Assembly: GCF_017976235.1 (NCBI RefSeq) | Contig: NZ_JACVHC010000005.1 | Location: 248,001-312,000, forward strand | DNA: 64,000 bases | Origin: Pseudomonas anatoliensis | GTDB taxonomy: Bacteria; Pseudomonadota; Gammaproteobacteria; Pseudomonadales; Pseudomonadaceae | Reading direction: 5' to 3' | Shown here: positions 26,914-35,697 of the stretch, piece by piece | Layout of the letters: each line of letters begins with the position of its first letter | How positions within the stretch are numbered: position 1 is the first letter of the stretch | Notes under the pieces: model-generated | Databases searched by the model: none | What the model was told of the DNA's origin: nothing | The model's input: the letters and a program-made list of their open reading frames with translations, nothing else | Translations under genes and position numbers: made by a program

Positions 26914-28878
26914 GTGAGCGAACTCATTCGCGTACCTGACATCGGCAGCGGTGAAGGTGAAGTAATTGAACTGTTTGTGAAGGTCGGCGACCGTATCGAA
27001 GCCGACCAGAGCATCCTGACCCTGGAATCGGACAAGGCCAGCATGGAAGTGCCGGCCCCGAAAGCCGGCGTCATCAAAAGCCTGAAAGTGAAGCTGGGCG
27101 ACCGTCTGAAAGAAGGCGACGAACTGCTGGAGCTGGAAGTCGAGGGCGCCGCTGAAGCGGCCCCGGCGGCTGCCGCTGCGCCTGCTGCAAAAGCTGAAGC
27201 CAAACCGGCTGCCGCTCCTGCTGCCGCCGCCCCAGCCGCTGCCCCTGCTGCCGCTTCGGTTCAGCAAGTGCACGTGCCGGACATCGGTTCGTCGGGCAAG
27301 GCGCAGATCATCGAGATCCAGGTCAAGGTCGGCGACACCGTCGAAGCTGATCAATCGCTGATCACCCTTGAATCCGACAAGGCGAGCATGGAAATCCCGT
27401 CGCCTGCCGCTGGCGTGGTCAAGGCCATCAGCGTCAAGCTCAACGACGAAGTTGGCACCGGCGACCTGATTCTGGATCTGGAAGTGGCGGGTGCTGCGGC
27501 CCCTGCTGCTGCCGCTCCGGCTCAGGCTGCTGCGCCGGCCGCTGCTGCTGCGCCTGCTCCGGCAGCCGCGCCAGCTGCACCGGTGGCCGACAGCGTTCAG
27601 GACATCCACGTGCCGGACATCGGTTCGGCCGGCAAGGCCAAGATCATCGAAGTGTTGGTCAAGGCTGGCGACAGCGTTGAAGCTGACCAATCGCTGATCA
27701 CTCTGGAATCCGACAAGGCGAGCATGGAAATCCCATCGCCTGCCGCTGGCGTGGTCGAAAGCGTTTCCATCAAGCTGGATGACGAAGTCGGCACTGGCGA
27801 CCTGATTCTGAAGCTGAAAGTCAAAGGCGCGGCGCCTGCTGCTGCTCCGGCTCCAGCTGCCGCTGCAAGTGCTCCGGCACCTGCCGCTGCTGCCCCGGCT
27901 GCCGCTGCACCTGCACCTGCTGCAGCCGCACCAGCCGCCGCCCCGGCCAAGCCGGGCGCGAAAGTTCACGCCGGCCCTGCCGTGCGTCAACTGGCCCGCG
28001 AGTTCGGCGTTGAGCTGAACGCAGTCGGCGCCAGCGGTCCGCACGGTCGCATTCTGAAAGAAGACGTGCAGGTTTACGTCAAAGCGATGATGCAGAAGGC
28101 CAAGGAAGCACCGGCCGCAGCTGCCGGCGCTACCGGTGGTGCGGGCATCCCGCCGATTCCGGTCGTCGACTTCAGCCGTTTCGGCGAAATCGAAGAAGTG
28201 CCGATGACTCGCCTGATGCAGATCGGCGCGTCGAGCCTGCACCGCAGCTGGCTGAACATCCCGCACGTGACTCAGTTCGATTCGGCTGATATCACTGAGC
28301 TGGAAGCGTTCCGCGTCGCACAGAAAGCCGTTGCAGAGAAGGCCGGCGTCAAGCTGACCATTCTGCCGCTGCTGCTCAAGTCCTGCGCGCACATGCTCAA
28401 GGAGCTGCCGGACTTCAACAGTTCGCTGGCACCAAGCGGCAAGGCGATCATCCGCAAGAAATACATCAACATCGGCTTCGCCGTCGACACCCCGGATGGC
28501 CTGCTGGTACCGGTCATCAAGAACGTCGACCAGAAGAGTCTGTTGCAACTGGCAGCCGAAGCCGCTGCGCTGGCCGCCAAAGCCCGCGACAAGAAGCTTA
28601 CCGCTGACGACATGCAAGGCGCCTGCTTCACCATTTCCAGCCTCGGCCACATTGGCGGCACCGGCTTCACGCCGATCGTCAACGCGCCGGAAGTGGCGAT
28701 CCTCGGTGTTTCCAAGGCAACCATCCAGCCAGTCTGGGACGGCAAAGCCTTCCAGCCGAAACTGATGCTGCCGCTGTCGCTGTCCTACGATCACCGTGTG
28801 ATCAACGGCGCCGCTGCCGCACGCTTCACCCAGCGTTTGGGCAGCCTGCTGGCGGACATCCGCACCATCCTGCTGTAA
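26914..28878 (+). CDS. aceF: Pyruvate dehydrogenase E2 AceF with three lipoyl domains
   Basis: A 654-residue dihydrolipoyl acetyltransferase core. It starts at a GTG (26914) after GGAGA. Three lipoyl domains occur at about 2-75, 118-192 and 229-303, each with the lipoylation motif ESDKASME. They are joined by Ala/Pro-rich swinging linkers, and the second and third domains are nearly identical. A peripheral subunit-binding domain (VRQLAREFGV ... GRILKEDV) lies near 350-395, then the catalytic domain ending with SYDHRVINGAAAARF near 625. PAO1 AceF, to my knowledge, has two lipoyl domains and about 547 residues, whereas A. vinelandii E2 has three. The gene is followed by two stem-loops. Confidence 0.97.
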   Translation: MSELIRVPDIGSGEGEVIELFVKVGDRIEADQSILTLESDKASMEVPAPKAGVIKSLKVKLGDRLKEGDELLELEVEGAAEAAPAAAAAPAAKAEAKPAAAPAAAAPAAAPAAASVQQVHVPDIGSSGKAQIIEIQVKVGDTVEADQSLITLESDKASMEIPSPAAGVVKAISVKLNDEVGTGDLILDLEVAGAAAPAAAAPAQAAAPAAAAAPAPAAAPAAPVADSVQDIHVPDIGSAGKAKIIEVLVKAGDSVEADQSLITLESDKASMEIPSPAAGVVESVSIKLDDEVGTGDLILKLKVKGAAPAAAPAPAAAASAPAPAAAAPAAAAPAPAAAAPAAAPAKPGAKVHAGPAVRQLAREFGVELNAVGASGPHGRILKEDVQVYVKAMMQKAKEAPAAAAGATGGAGIPPIPVVDFSRFGEIEEVPMTRLMQIGASSLHRSWLNIPHVTQFDSADITELEAFRVAQKAVAEKAGVKLTILPLLLKSCAHMLKELPDFNSSLAPSGKAIIRKKYINIGFAVDTPDGLLVPVIKNVDQKSLLQLAAEAAALAAKARDKKLTADDMQGACFTISSLGHIGGTGFTPIVNAPEVAILGVSKATIQPVWDGKAFQPKLMLPLSLSYDHRVINGAAAARFTQRLGSLLADIRTILL

Positions 28879-28884
28879 TCCAGA

Positions 28885-28908
28885 CGGCCCTCCGGCGACG
28901 GAGGGCCG
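28885..28908 (+). terminator. GC-rich stem-loop after aceF
   Basis: CGGCCCTCC (28885-28893) pairs with GGAGGGCCG (28900-28908) across a 6-base loop, 6 bp after the aceF stop. Without a T-tract it may protect the mRNA 3' end instead of terminating. Confidence 0.6.
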
Positions 28909-28948
28909 CTTGTGCTCCACGTTTTCGAGCGCCACACGCTCGTACCTC

Positions 28949-28977
28949 AACCCCGCCAATTGGCGGGGCTTTTTTTG
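28949..28977 (+). terminator. Intrinsic terminator of aceEF
   Basis: CCCCGCCAATTGGCGGGG (28951-28968) forms a perfect stem, followed by CT and a run of seven T residues. This is a textbook rho-independent terminator about 70 bp past aceF. Confidence 0.92.
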
Positions 28978-29090
28978 CCTGAAATAAACCAGGTCTCGTA
29001 TTTTTCCTACAAGTTGCGCTGACATCGGCCACGACTCCAGTCAACTTTGCATCGACTTATCCATTCGACATGCAACTAACCTTGGCGCAG

Positions 29091-29111
29091 CAAGTTTATT
29101 AACCAAACTTG
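29091..29111. promoter_or_regulatory. Inverted repeat upstream of the PhoD-like gene
   Basis: CAAGTTT-ATTAACC-AAACTTG has 7 bp perfect arms and a 7 bp spacer, 30 bp before the start codon, in an AT-rich leader. It could be a regulator site or a small mRNA hairpin. Nothing in the window identifies a partner protein. Confidence 0.4.
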
Positions 29112-29141
29112 ACGCCAAAACTTATCAAGTAATTCATTCGA

Positions 29142-30548
29142 ATGGATTCGAAAATGCTAAAACCAACTATAGGCCCAATTATCGGCCATGTAACAACTCA
29201 TCATGCACGCATATTTATCCGCGGCGACCGACAGGACAACAACACCGTGTTTGCCGGGATACGTTATCGCATCGCCGACACACAACAATGGTCTAACGGT
29301 ATTTTTGCCAAACTGAGCGATCTGCGAGATATGTCGGAAGTTTTCGCACTCAACCACTTGAGCAGCGATACGGAATACGAATTTCAAGCAGGCTGGTTCA
29401 GCCCGATGAATCCGGTTCATACCCAGGACTCGGTGGCAGAACTGCCGCTGCAATGGCCTCGGGAGATCTACCGTTTGCGCACCCGCTCAACAGCAATGCG
29501 CGCAAGGGCCTACATTGTCGGCTCTTGCCGGTACTTGCGCATGACCGCCGGCATTGCTTCACTGCCCCAGTTGGGCGACCGGATCTTTGCGTCCATCAAT
29601 CAATTGATCGAGGGCGCACAACCCCCTATCAGTGCCACGCTGATGACCGGCGATCAAATTTATGTCGACGACATGAACCTGATCGCACCGGATCGCGAAT
29701 ACAAGGACATACTCAGTAAATACCGCGCGGCGTTCTCGCAACCCAATATAAAGCGATTGATGTCCAGCACTTCGACTTACATGATTCTCGACGACCATGA
29801 AATAGAAGATAACTGGCCGGCCAATGCCAGCAAGTCCGACGGCGCGTTATATCGCAATGCCATGGCCGCCTATGAGTTGTATCAAGCCAGTCACAGCCCG
29901 GTACATCCGCTGACAACTAACGGCCAGATTGATCGTTCGGTACTTCAGCACTATTGGTATCAGTTCAGTGACGGTGACATTGAATGGTTCGTGACCGACA
30001 GCCGCACTCGACGTAACTTGTCAGTCGATGATCGACGCATTCTCGATGAGGCTCAGGAGCACGCGTTGCTGGAGTGGCTGATCAGCAGTCCGGCGCGGGT
30101 GAAGTTCGTAGTGACCAGCGTGATGTTCTACCCGGATCGCAAACAATTCGGCGACGATGCGTGGAAAGCCTTCCCGGAACAGCGCCTGCGCCTTCTGGAA
30201 ACCATCCGCATCCAAGGGATCAAAAACGTGGTGTTCGTCTCGGGCGACGTGCACGGTTCGCTGACCGCGCGCCTGACCCACAGCGACGATCCGGACTTTG
30301 AAGTCCACACCATCGTTTCCTCGCCCCTGTGCAACAGCATGCTGCTGCCGTACGCCAAGGCTTCCACTTTTATACTCGACCAACCGCTGGTGCGTACGGC
30401 GACGGGCGACTATCAGCATGAGTTGACCAGCACGGTGGTCAGTAAAGACAACTTTGCCCATGTGGTGGTCGAAGCCGATCAGATTCTGGTCAATTACCAT
30501 GACCGGGATGGCAAGAGGCTCCAGTCGATCGCGATAAAACTGCGTTAG
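29142..30548 (+). CDS. PhoD-like metallophosphatase family protein
   Basis: A 468-residue protein of the alkaline phosphatase D-like family. Metal-site motifs are LMTGDQIYVDDM near residue 168, MILDDHEIEDNWP near 216 and VVFVSGDVHGSL near 365. The N-terminal 115 residues have the beta-sandwich look of PhoD N-domains (GPIIGHVTTHHARIFIRGD). No signal peptide or Tat motif is visible, unlike secreted PhoD, so it is probably cytoplasmic. Natural substrates for such proteins are unclear. It stands alone between the aceEF terminator and a REPIN. ATG 29142 and ATG 29154 are both possible starts, and neither has a clear Shine-Dalgarno sequence. Confidence 0.85.
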   Translation: MDSKMLKPTIGPIIGHVTTHHARIFIRGDRQDNNTVFAGIRYRIADTQQWSNGIFAKLSDLRDMSEVFALNHLSSDTEYEFQAGWFSPMNPVHTQDSVAELPLQWPREIYRLRTRSTAMRARAYIVGSCRYLRMTAGIASLPQLGDRIFASINQLIEGAQPPISATLMTGDQIYVDDMNLIAPDREYKDILSKYRAAFSQPNIKRLMSSTSTYMILDDHEIEDNWPANASKSDGALYRNAMAAYELYQASHSPVHPLTTNGQIDRSVLQHYWYQFSDGDIEWFVTDSRTRRNLSVDDRRILDEAQEHALLEWLISSPARVKFVVTSVMFYPDRKQFGDDAWKAFPEQRLRLLETIRIQGIKNVVFVSGDVHGSLTARLTHSDDPDFEVHTIVSSPLCNSMLLPYAKASTFILDQPLVRTATGDYQHELTSTVVSKDNFAHVVVEADQILVNYHDRDGKRLQSIAIKLR

Positions 30549-30554
30549 GGCGTT

Positions 30555-30626
30555 AAAAGATCGCAGCCTTCGGCAGCTCCTACAAAGGGCAAATTCGCCT
30601 GTAGGATCTTTCGGAGGCTGCGATCT
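30555..30626. repeat. REPIN, family B
   Basis: AAAAGATCGCAGCCTTCGGC ... and a diverged inverted partner (GTAGGATCTTTCGGAGGCTG) form a REP doublet directly after the PhoD-like gene. Confidence 0.85.
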
Positions 30627-30803
30627 GTAGCTCTTTTCTGACAGACACTGGAGAAATGCCCCGCGCGGCCGACACATTCTTATAGCACTTGGCCTTCATC
30701 ACTCTTGTCAGTCAGTGCCGCAATGATGCAACCTTGCCGCAGGCAACAGTAAAGAGGGCGAGAGCCCAGAGCGTTCAGCATATTTCCAAGCGAGTTTCCC
30801 TCC

Positions 30804-33500
30804 ATGAAGAGCCAACCCGATGCCGCCAGCCGTATGGTGGCCGAGGTAGTGACGCAATTGCCGGTGCCCTCGCGGCTCGGCATGCTGCGTTTCGAGCGCT
30901 TGAATGAAGCCAGCTGGGCAATGCTGTTCCTTGATCCCAATTGCGAACGTCAATTCGGTCAACCGGCCGTTGAGTTGTGTGCTCTGGTCGGCTCACCATA
31001 CGCCAGCCTGATGGAGCCGGAAGCACGCTATCAGTTGCACGACACGATCCAATTGCAACTCAGTGCCAGCCCGCATTATCTGGTGCGTTACACGCTGCAC
31101 ACCCCTGCCGGCGCGCTGTCCATTCTGGAACTCGGCGAAGCCTATAAGCAGCACAATCGTCACTTGCTGCGCGGCTATCTGCTGGCGGTCGATACCGTAT
31201 TCGACGAAGCGCCGCTGCTGCCTTGCGTCGATCTCGAAACCCAGAACTCGCGCTTGCAGATCGCCCTCGAACTCAATCAGCGTGCCCAGCAGGAACAACT
31301 GCAGCATCTGGATCGAGTACGCGCCCAGCAGGATCTGATTCTGCTACTCGCCCGCCAGCGCTACAGCACGCACAACTCGCTGCAAGAAGCCGCCGAACTG
31401 ATCACCCGCTGCGCCTGCGATATCTATGAAATCGACTGTGCCAGCCTGTGGAACCTCGAAGGCCAGCAACTGCTGCCGATCTCGGCTTACCACCGCGCGA
31501 CCCAGGACTACATTCTCCCGGACGCGATCGACATCAGCGGCTTCCCTGATTACATGGACGCCCTGCACAGCAGCCGCGCCATCGACGCACACAATGCCAT
31601 GCGTGACCCGCGCACCCGCGAGATGGCCGAAGCGCTTCGCCCGCGCGACGTCAACGCCATGCTCGACGCCAGCATCCGCGTCGACGGCCACGTGGTCGGT
31701 GTGCTGTGCCTGGAGCAGACCGGCGTCACCCGCGCCTGGCAGTCCGATGAAATCGCCTTTGCCGGCGAACTGGCCGACCAGTTCGCCCAAGTGATCAACA
31801 ACCACAACCGGCGCACCGCCACCAGCGCCCTGCACCTGTTCCAGCGTGCGGTCGAGCAAAGCGCCAATGCCTTTTTGCTGGTCAATTGCGACGGCGTGGT
31901 CGAGTACGTCAACCCGAGCTTCACCGCGATCACCCAGTACACCACCGAGGAAGTCCACGGCCAGCGCCTGTCGGAACTGCCGGCCCTGGAAAACCTCAGC
32001 GAGCTGCTGTTCGACGCGCCCTCGGCGCTGGCCAAGAGCAACAGCTGGCAGGGCGAATTCAAGAGCCGCCGGAAAAACCTCGAACCGTACTGGGGGCAGT
32101 TGTCGATCTCCAAGGTTTACGGCGACAACCGAGAGCTGACCCATTACATCGGCATCTACGAAGACATCACCCAGACCAAACTGGCGCAGCAGCGCATCGA
32201 ACGTCTGGCGTACACCGACAACCTGACCAACCTCGGTAACCGCCCGGCGTTCATCCGCAACCTCGACGAACGCTTCGCCCGCGATACCGATACTCCGATC
32301 AGCCTGCTGCTGGTGGACATCGACAACTTCAAGCGCATCAACGACAGCCTTGGCCACCAGACCGGCGACAAACTGCTGATCAGTCTGGCGCGGCGTTTGC
32401 GCAACAGCCTGAGCTCGAGCGGCAGCCTCGCCCGGTTCGCCAGTAACGAATTCGCGGTGCTGCTCGACGACACCGACCTTGAGGTCGGCCAGCAGATCGC
32501 CAGCCAGTTGCTGATGACCCTCGACAAACCGATGTTCGTCGACAACCAGTTGATCAGCGTCACCGGTTCCGTGGGCCTTGCCTGCGCGCCCCTGCACGGC
32601 CGCGACCCACAAACCCTGATGCGTAACGCCGGTTTGGCCCTGCACAAGGCCAAGGCCAACGGTAAACATCAGGTACAAGTCTTCACCGAAGCGCTAAACG
32701 CCGAGGCCAGCTACAAGCTGTTCGTCGAGAACAATTTGCGGCGCGCCCTGACCCAGAACGAGCTGGACGTGTTTTACCAGCCCAAGCTCTGCCTGCGCAG
32801 TGGTCGCCTGCTGGGGATGGAAGCGCTGTTGCGCTGGAATCATCCGGAGCGCGGCATGATTCGTCCGGATCAGTTCATCAGCGTCGCCGAAGAAACCGGC
32901 CTGATCATTCCGATCGGCAAATGGATCGCCCGTCAGGCCTGCCGCATGAGCAAAGCGCTGACCGCTGCCGGTCTGGGTAATCTGCAAGTGGCGATCAATC
33001 TGTCGCCCAAGCAGTTCTCCGATCCGGACCTGGTCGCGTCCATCGCCAACATCCTCAAGGAAGAAGCGCTGCCGGCCAATCTGCTGGAGCTGGAGCTGAC
33101 CGAAGGCCTGCTGCTGGAAGCCACCGAAGACACGCACTTGCAACTTGATCAACTCAAGCGCTTGGGCCTGACCCTGGCCATGGATGACTTCGGCACCGGC
33201 TACTCGTCGCTCAGCTACCTGAAAAAATTCCCGATCGACGTCATCAAGATCGATCGCAGCTTCATCCACGAAATCCCCGACAATCAGGACGACATGGAAA
33301 TCACCTCAGCGGTGATCGCCATGGCCCACAACCTGAAACTCAAAGTCGTGGCCGAAGGCATCGAAACCGCCGAGCAACTGGCGTTCCTGCGTCGCCATCG
33401 TTGCGATGTGGGCCAAGGCTATCTGTTCGACCGGCCGATCCCCGGCGCCGATCTGATCCAGGCCCTCAAACGCTACCCGCGCGGCCCGCTCTGCCTCTGA
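30804..33500 (+). CDS. dipA: Cyclic-di-GMP phosphodiesterase DipA (GAF-PAS-GGDEF-EAL)
   Basis: An 898-residue protein. An N-terminal sensor region (1-180) is followed by a GAF-like domain (about 190-340), a PAS domain starting FQRAVEQSANAFLLVNCDGV near 345, a GGDEF domain from about 470 and an EAL domain from about 645. The GGDEF signature is ASNEF near 545, so cyclase activity is lost. The EAL domain is intact (MEALLRWNHP near 671, ELTEGLL, MDDFGTGYSSLSYLKKFPID, KIDRSFIHE). It therefore degrades c-di-GMP, with the GGDEF perhaps binding GTP. PAO1 DipA (PA5017), which is needed for biofilm dispersal, lies next to msrA in the same way and has the same degenerate motif to my recollection. Confidence 0.93.
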   Translation: MKSQPDAASRMVAEVVTQLPVPSRLGMLRFERLNEASWAMLFLDPNCERQFGQPAVELCALVGSPYASLMEPEARYQLHDTIQLQLSASPHYLVRYTLHTPAGALSILELGEAYKQHNRHLLRGYLLAVDTVFDEAPLLPCVDLETQNSRLQIALELNQRAQQEQLQHLDRVRAQQDLILLLARQRYSTHNSLQEAAELITRCACDIYEIDCASLWNLEGQQLLPISAYHRATQDYILPDAIDISGFPDYMDALHSSRAIDAHNAMRDPRTREMAEALRPRDVNAMLDASIRVDGHVVGVLCLEQTGVTRAWQSDEIAFAGELADQFAQVINNHNRRTATSALHLFQRAVEQSANAFLLVNCDGVVEYVNPSFTAITQYTTEEVHGQRLSELPALENLSELLFDAPSALAKSNSWQGEFKSRRKNLEPYWGQLSISKVYGDNRELTHYIGIYEDITQTKLAQQRIERLAYTDNLTNLGNRPAFIRNLDERFARDTDTPISLLLVDIDNFKRINDSLGHQTGDKLLISLARRLRNSLSSSGSLARFASNEFAVLLDDTDLEVGQQIASQLLMTLDKPMFVDNQLISVTGSVGLACAPLHGRDPQTLMRNAGLALHKAKANGKHQVQVFTEALNAEASYKLFVENNLRRALTQNELDVFYQPKLCLRSGRLLGMEALLRWNHPERGMIRPDQFISVAEETGLIIPIGKWIARQACRMSKALTAAGLGNLQVAINLSPKQFSDPDLVASIANILKEEALPANLLELELTEGLLLEATEDTHLQLDQLKRLGLTLAMDDFGTGYSSLSYLKKFPIDVIKIDRSFIHEIPDNQDDMEITSAVIAMAHNLKLKVVAEGIETAEQLAFLRRHRCDVGQGYLFDRPIPGADLIQALKRYPRGPLCL

Positions 33501-33516
33501 TCTCGCCGCCCCCTCA

Positions 33517-33602
33517 TGTAGGAGCTGCCGCAGGCTGCGATCTTTTGATCCTGTTTTTTAAAGACAAGATGAAAAGATCGCAGCCTTCGGCAGCTCCTAC
33601 AT
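33517..33602. repeat. REPIN, family B
   Basis: TGTAGGAGCTGCCGCAGGCT ... and, inverted, AAAAGATCGCAGCCTTCGGC ... about 30 bp apart. It lies between dipA and msrA. Confidence 0.9.
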
Positions 33603-33683
33603 TGAATAGTGCGAAATCGGGCATCATTGGGCACACTGGCGGTCTACTTTTTTTACATCCCATCCTGACTGAGAGGAACGATC

Positions 33684-34349
33684 ATGGTTCTGCGCTCGGA
33701 AATTCTGGTGAACAAAAACGTGCTCCCGACTAAAGAACAAGCTCTGCCCGGCCGCGAAACCGCGATGACCCTGCCTGAAAAGCACTTCGTCTTTGACGAA
33801 ACCCCGCTGCTCGGCCCGTTTTTCCAGGACGTCGATTTCGCAATCTTCGGTCTGGGCTGTTTCTGGGGTGCCGAACGTCGCTTCTGGCAGCGCGAAGGCG
33901 TGGTCAGCACGGTGGTTGGTTATGCCGGTGGCTTCACGCCAAACCCGACTTACGAAGAAGTCTGCTCAGGCCTGACCGGCCACGCCGAAGTGGTGCTGGT
34001 GGTGTATGACAAGGCGCAAGTCAGCTACGAAGAATTGCTGGCGATGTTCTGGGAGCTGCACAACCCGACTCAGGGCATGCGTCAGGGCAACGACATCGGC
34101 ACCCAGTACCGCTCGGTGATCTACGCGACCTCGCCAGAGCAACTGGATGCTGCGCTGGAGAGTAAGGCGACCTATCAGGCTGAACTGTCGAAAGCGGGCC
34201 TGGGTGAAATCAGCACCGAGATCGAACAGGCACCGACCGTGTACTTTGCCGAAACTTATCACCAGCAATACCTGGCGAAAAACCCGGAAGGCTACTGCGG
34301 GATTGGCGGCACCGGCGTGTGCATGCCACCGAGTCTGGCCGGTAACTAA
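33684..34349 (+). CDS. msrA: Peptide methionine-(S)-S-oxide reductase MsrA
   Basis: A 221-residue cytosolic repair enzyme that reduces methionine-S-sulfoxide in proteins. The active site is GCFWGAERRFW near residue 57. Substrate-site residues appear in GYAGGFTPNPTYEEVCSG, and resolving cysteines lie in the C-terminal GYCGIGGTGVCMPPSL. The N-terminal extension of about 45 residues (MVLRSEILVNKNVLPTKEQA) is typical of the long MsrA form of Pseudomonas and E. coli. It is monocistronic between two family-B REPINs and follows dipA as in PA5017-PA5018. Confidence 0.96.
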   Translation: MVLRSEILVNKNVLPTKEQALPGRETAMTLPEKHFVFDETPLLGPFFQDVDFAIFGLGCFWGAERRFWQREGVVSTVVGYAGGFTPNPTYEEVCSGLTGHAEVVLVVYDKAQVSYEELLAMFWELHNPTQGMRQGNDIGTQYRSVIYATSPEQLDAALESKATYQAELSKAGLGEISTEIEQAPTVYFAETYHQQYLAKNPEGYCGIGGTGVCMPPSLAGN

Positions 34350-34359
34350 GCCTTAAAGC

Positions 34360-34462
34360 AAAAGATCGCAGCCTTCGGCAGCTCCTACAGGGGTCGAGAT
34401 CGTCCACAAATGTGTGAGCGTTCACCGAGCCCTGTAGGAGCTGCCGCAGGCTGCGATCTTTT
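34360..34462. repeat. REPIN, family B
   Basis: AAAAGATCGCAGCCTTCGGC at the left and its inverted partner (TGTAGGAGCTGCCGCAGGCT) at the right, in the convergent space between msrA and rlmJ. The stems may serve as a bidirectional terminator. Confidence 0.9.
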
Positions 34463-34476
34463 GATCTTGCCGTTGA

Positions 34477-35316
34477 TCAGCTCTCGGCAATCAACCAATC
34501 CATCTGCCACCCACCCTGGGTCTGGCCCAATTTCTTCGACAACCACGGCAGCAGCTCTCGCAACTCTTCCTCCAGCCCCCACGGCGGATTGGCAATCGCC
34601 ATTCCCGAGCCGTTCAGGCTGTTCGGCGTATCCAATGGATGCACCAACAACTCCACGCGCAACAATTTCGGCGCGCCAGTGCCGGCCAGGTCCTGATAGA
34701 AACGGCGCAACGCACGCTGATCCTTCACCGGGTACCAGATCGCCGTCACGGTTTGACGCATCCGGCCAATGGCCTCTTTCATCGACGCCGCACAACGCTG
34801 CATTTCATCGAGCTGCTCGAACGGCGGATCGATCAACATCACCGCGCGCTTCTCCTGCACCGGCAACATCGCCCGCGCAACATGCCAGCCCTCGCCCAGA
34901 TGAACTTTCACCCGACGATCGCCGGCCATGTTGTCTTTGAGCAGCACGCCGTCTTCAGGGTGCTTCTCGTTGAGCATCACCCGATCCTGCGGCCGGGTCA
35001 GACGCCGCGCCAGCTCCGGCGAACCCGGGTAATAGCGCAACTGGACATCCGGGTTCATCTCGTGCAGGACTTTCATGTAGTCGGCGGTCAGCGCCGGCAG
35101 GTCCGGCTGATCCCACAAACGCGCGATGCCTTCCAGGTACTCGCCGGTACGGTTGGCCTGATCGCCCTGCAAGTCATACAGACCGATGCCGGCGTGGCTG
35201 TCGAGATAGGCAAACGGCTGCTCCTTGCGCGACATCAGGGCGATGAGACGGGTCAAGGTCAGGTGTTTGAACACATCGGCGTGATTGCCGGCATGGAAGG
35301 CGTGACGATAATTCAT
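34477..35316 (-). CDS. rlmJ: 23S rRNA (adenine2030-N6)-methyltransferase RlmJ
   Basis: A 279-residue SAM-dependent methyltransferase that modifies A2030 of 23S rRNA. The start MNYRHAFHAGNHADVFKHL is diagnostic. SAM-binding is seen in YLDSHAGIGLYDL, and the catalytic N6-methylase motif is LIDPPFE. It lacks any inserted domain and has the usual length. It corresponds to PA5019. REPINs flank it on both sides. Confidence 0.95.
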   Translation of the reverse strand: MNYRHAFHAGNHADVFKHLTLTRLIALMSRKEQPFAYLDSHAGIGLYDLQGDQANRTGEYLEGIARLWDQPDLPALTADYMKVLHEMNPDVQLRYYPGSPELARRLTRPQDRVMLNEKHPEDGVLLKDNMAGDRRVKVHLGEGWHVARAMLPVQEKRAVMLIDPPFEQLDEMQRCAASMKEAIGRMRQTVTAIWYPVKDQRALRRFYQDLAGTGAPKLLRVELLVHPLDTPNSLNGSGMAIANPPWGLEEELRELLPWLSKKLGQTQGGWQMDWLIAES

Positions 35317-35397
35317 GATTGCTCCTGCGAAGGCCGCGAAGTTTACCTTTTACCGGGCAGCAAGTCAGGGGTTGGTAGCCGAGCGGGCCTAAACGTC

Positions 35398-35501
35398 AAA
35401 AGATCGCAGCCTTCGGCAGCTCCTACAGGGGTTCCGCGATCGTCCACGCATTTGTGAACGACACTGAACCCCGTAGGAGCTGCCGAAGGCTGCGATCTTT
35501 T
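35398..35501. repeat. REPIN, family B
   Basis: AAAAGATCGCAGCCTTCGGC and the inverted TAGGAGCTGCCGAAGGCTGC are separated by about 50 bp. It lies upstream of rlmJ and immediately after the small gene that ends the vgrG unit. Confidence 0.9.
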
Positions 35502-35519
35502 GATCTGGCTCCTGAAAAT

Positions 35520-35684
35520 TCAGGAAGGCATCGCGCTCAATCGTTTGCCGATCACATCCAGCACATCACACCCATCGCGCAGCGGTATCACGCAGAGCTG
35601 GGCGAAGTCGCTGAGGATGACGGAGTCGCATTCGACCGAGCCGCGCATGCACATGTTTTCCAGGACCTGGATCACGGCGCGCAT
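35520..35684 (-). CDS. Small ORF (54 codons) at the end of the vgrG unit, possible remnant
   Basis: An ATG at 35684, 13 bp after the DUF4123 stop, opens a frame of 54 codons ending 19 bp before a REPIN. The product starts MRAVIQVLENMCMRGSVECD and ends VLDVIGKRLSAMPS. It reads like real protein, with alternating hydrophobic/charged segments and codon use similar to neighbours, but I recognise no family. GGGGTG lies 14 bp upstream, which is a long spacing. In vgrG-adaptor units the next gene is normally the effector, then its immunity protein. This could be the C-terminal relic of such a gene, a short immunity protein, or chance. Confidence 0.4.
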   Translation of the reverse strand: MRAVIQVLENMCMRGSVECDSVILSDFAQLCVIPLRDGCDVLDVIGKRLSAMPS

Positions 35685-35697
35685 GCGCCCGGAAATT

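Noticed and set aside
26776..29025. 749-codon open frame opposite aceF
   Set aside because: Low-complexity Ser/Arg/Gly translation of the aceF Ala/Pro linkers. Not a protein.
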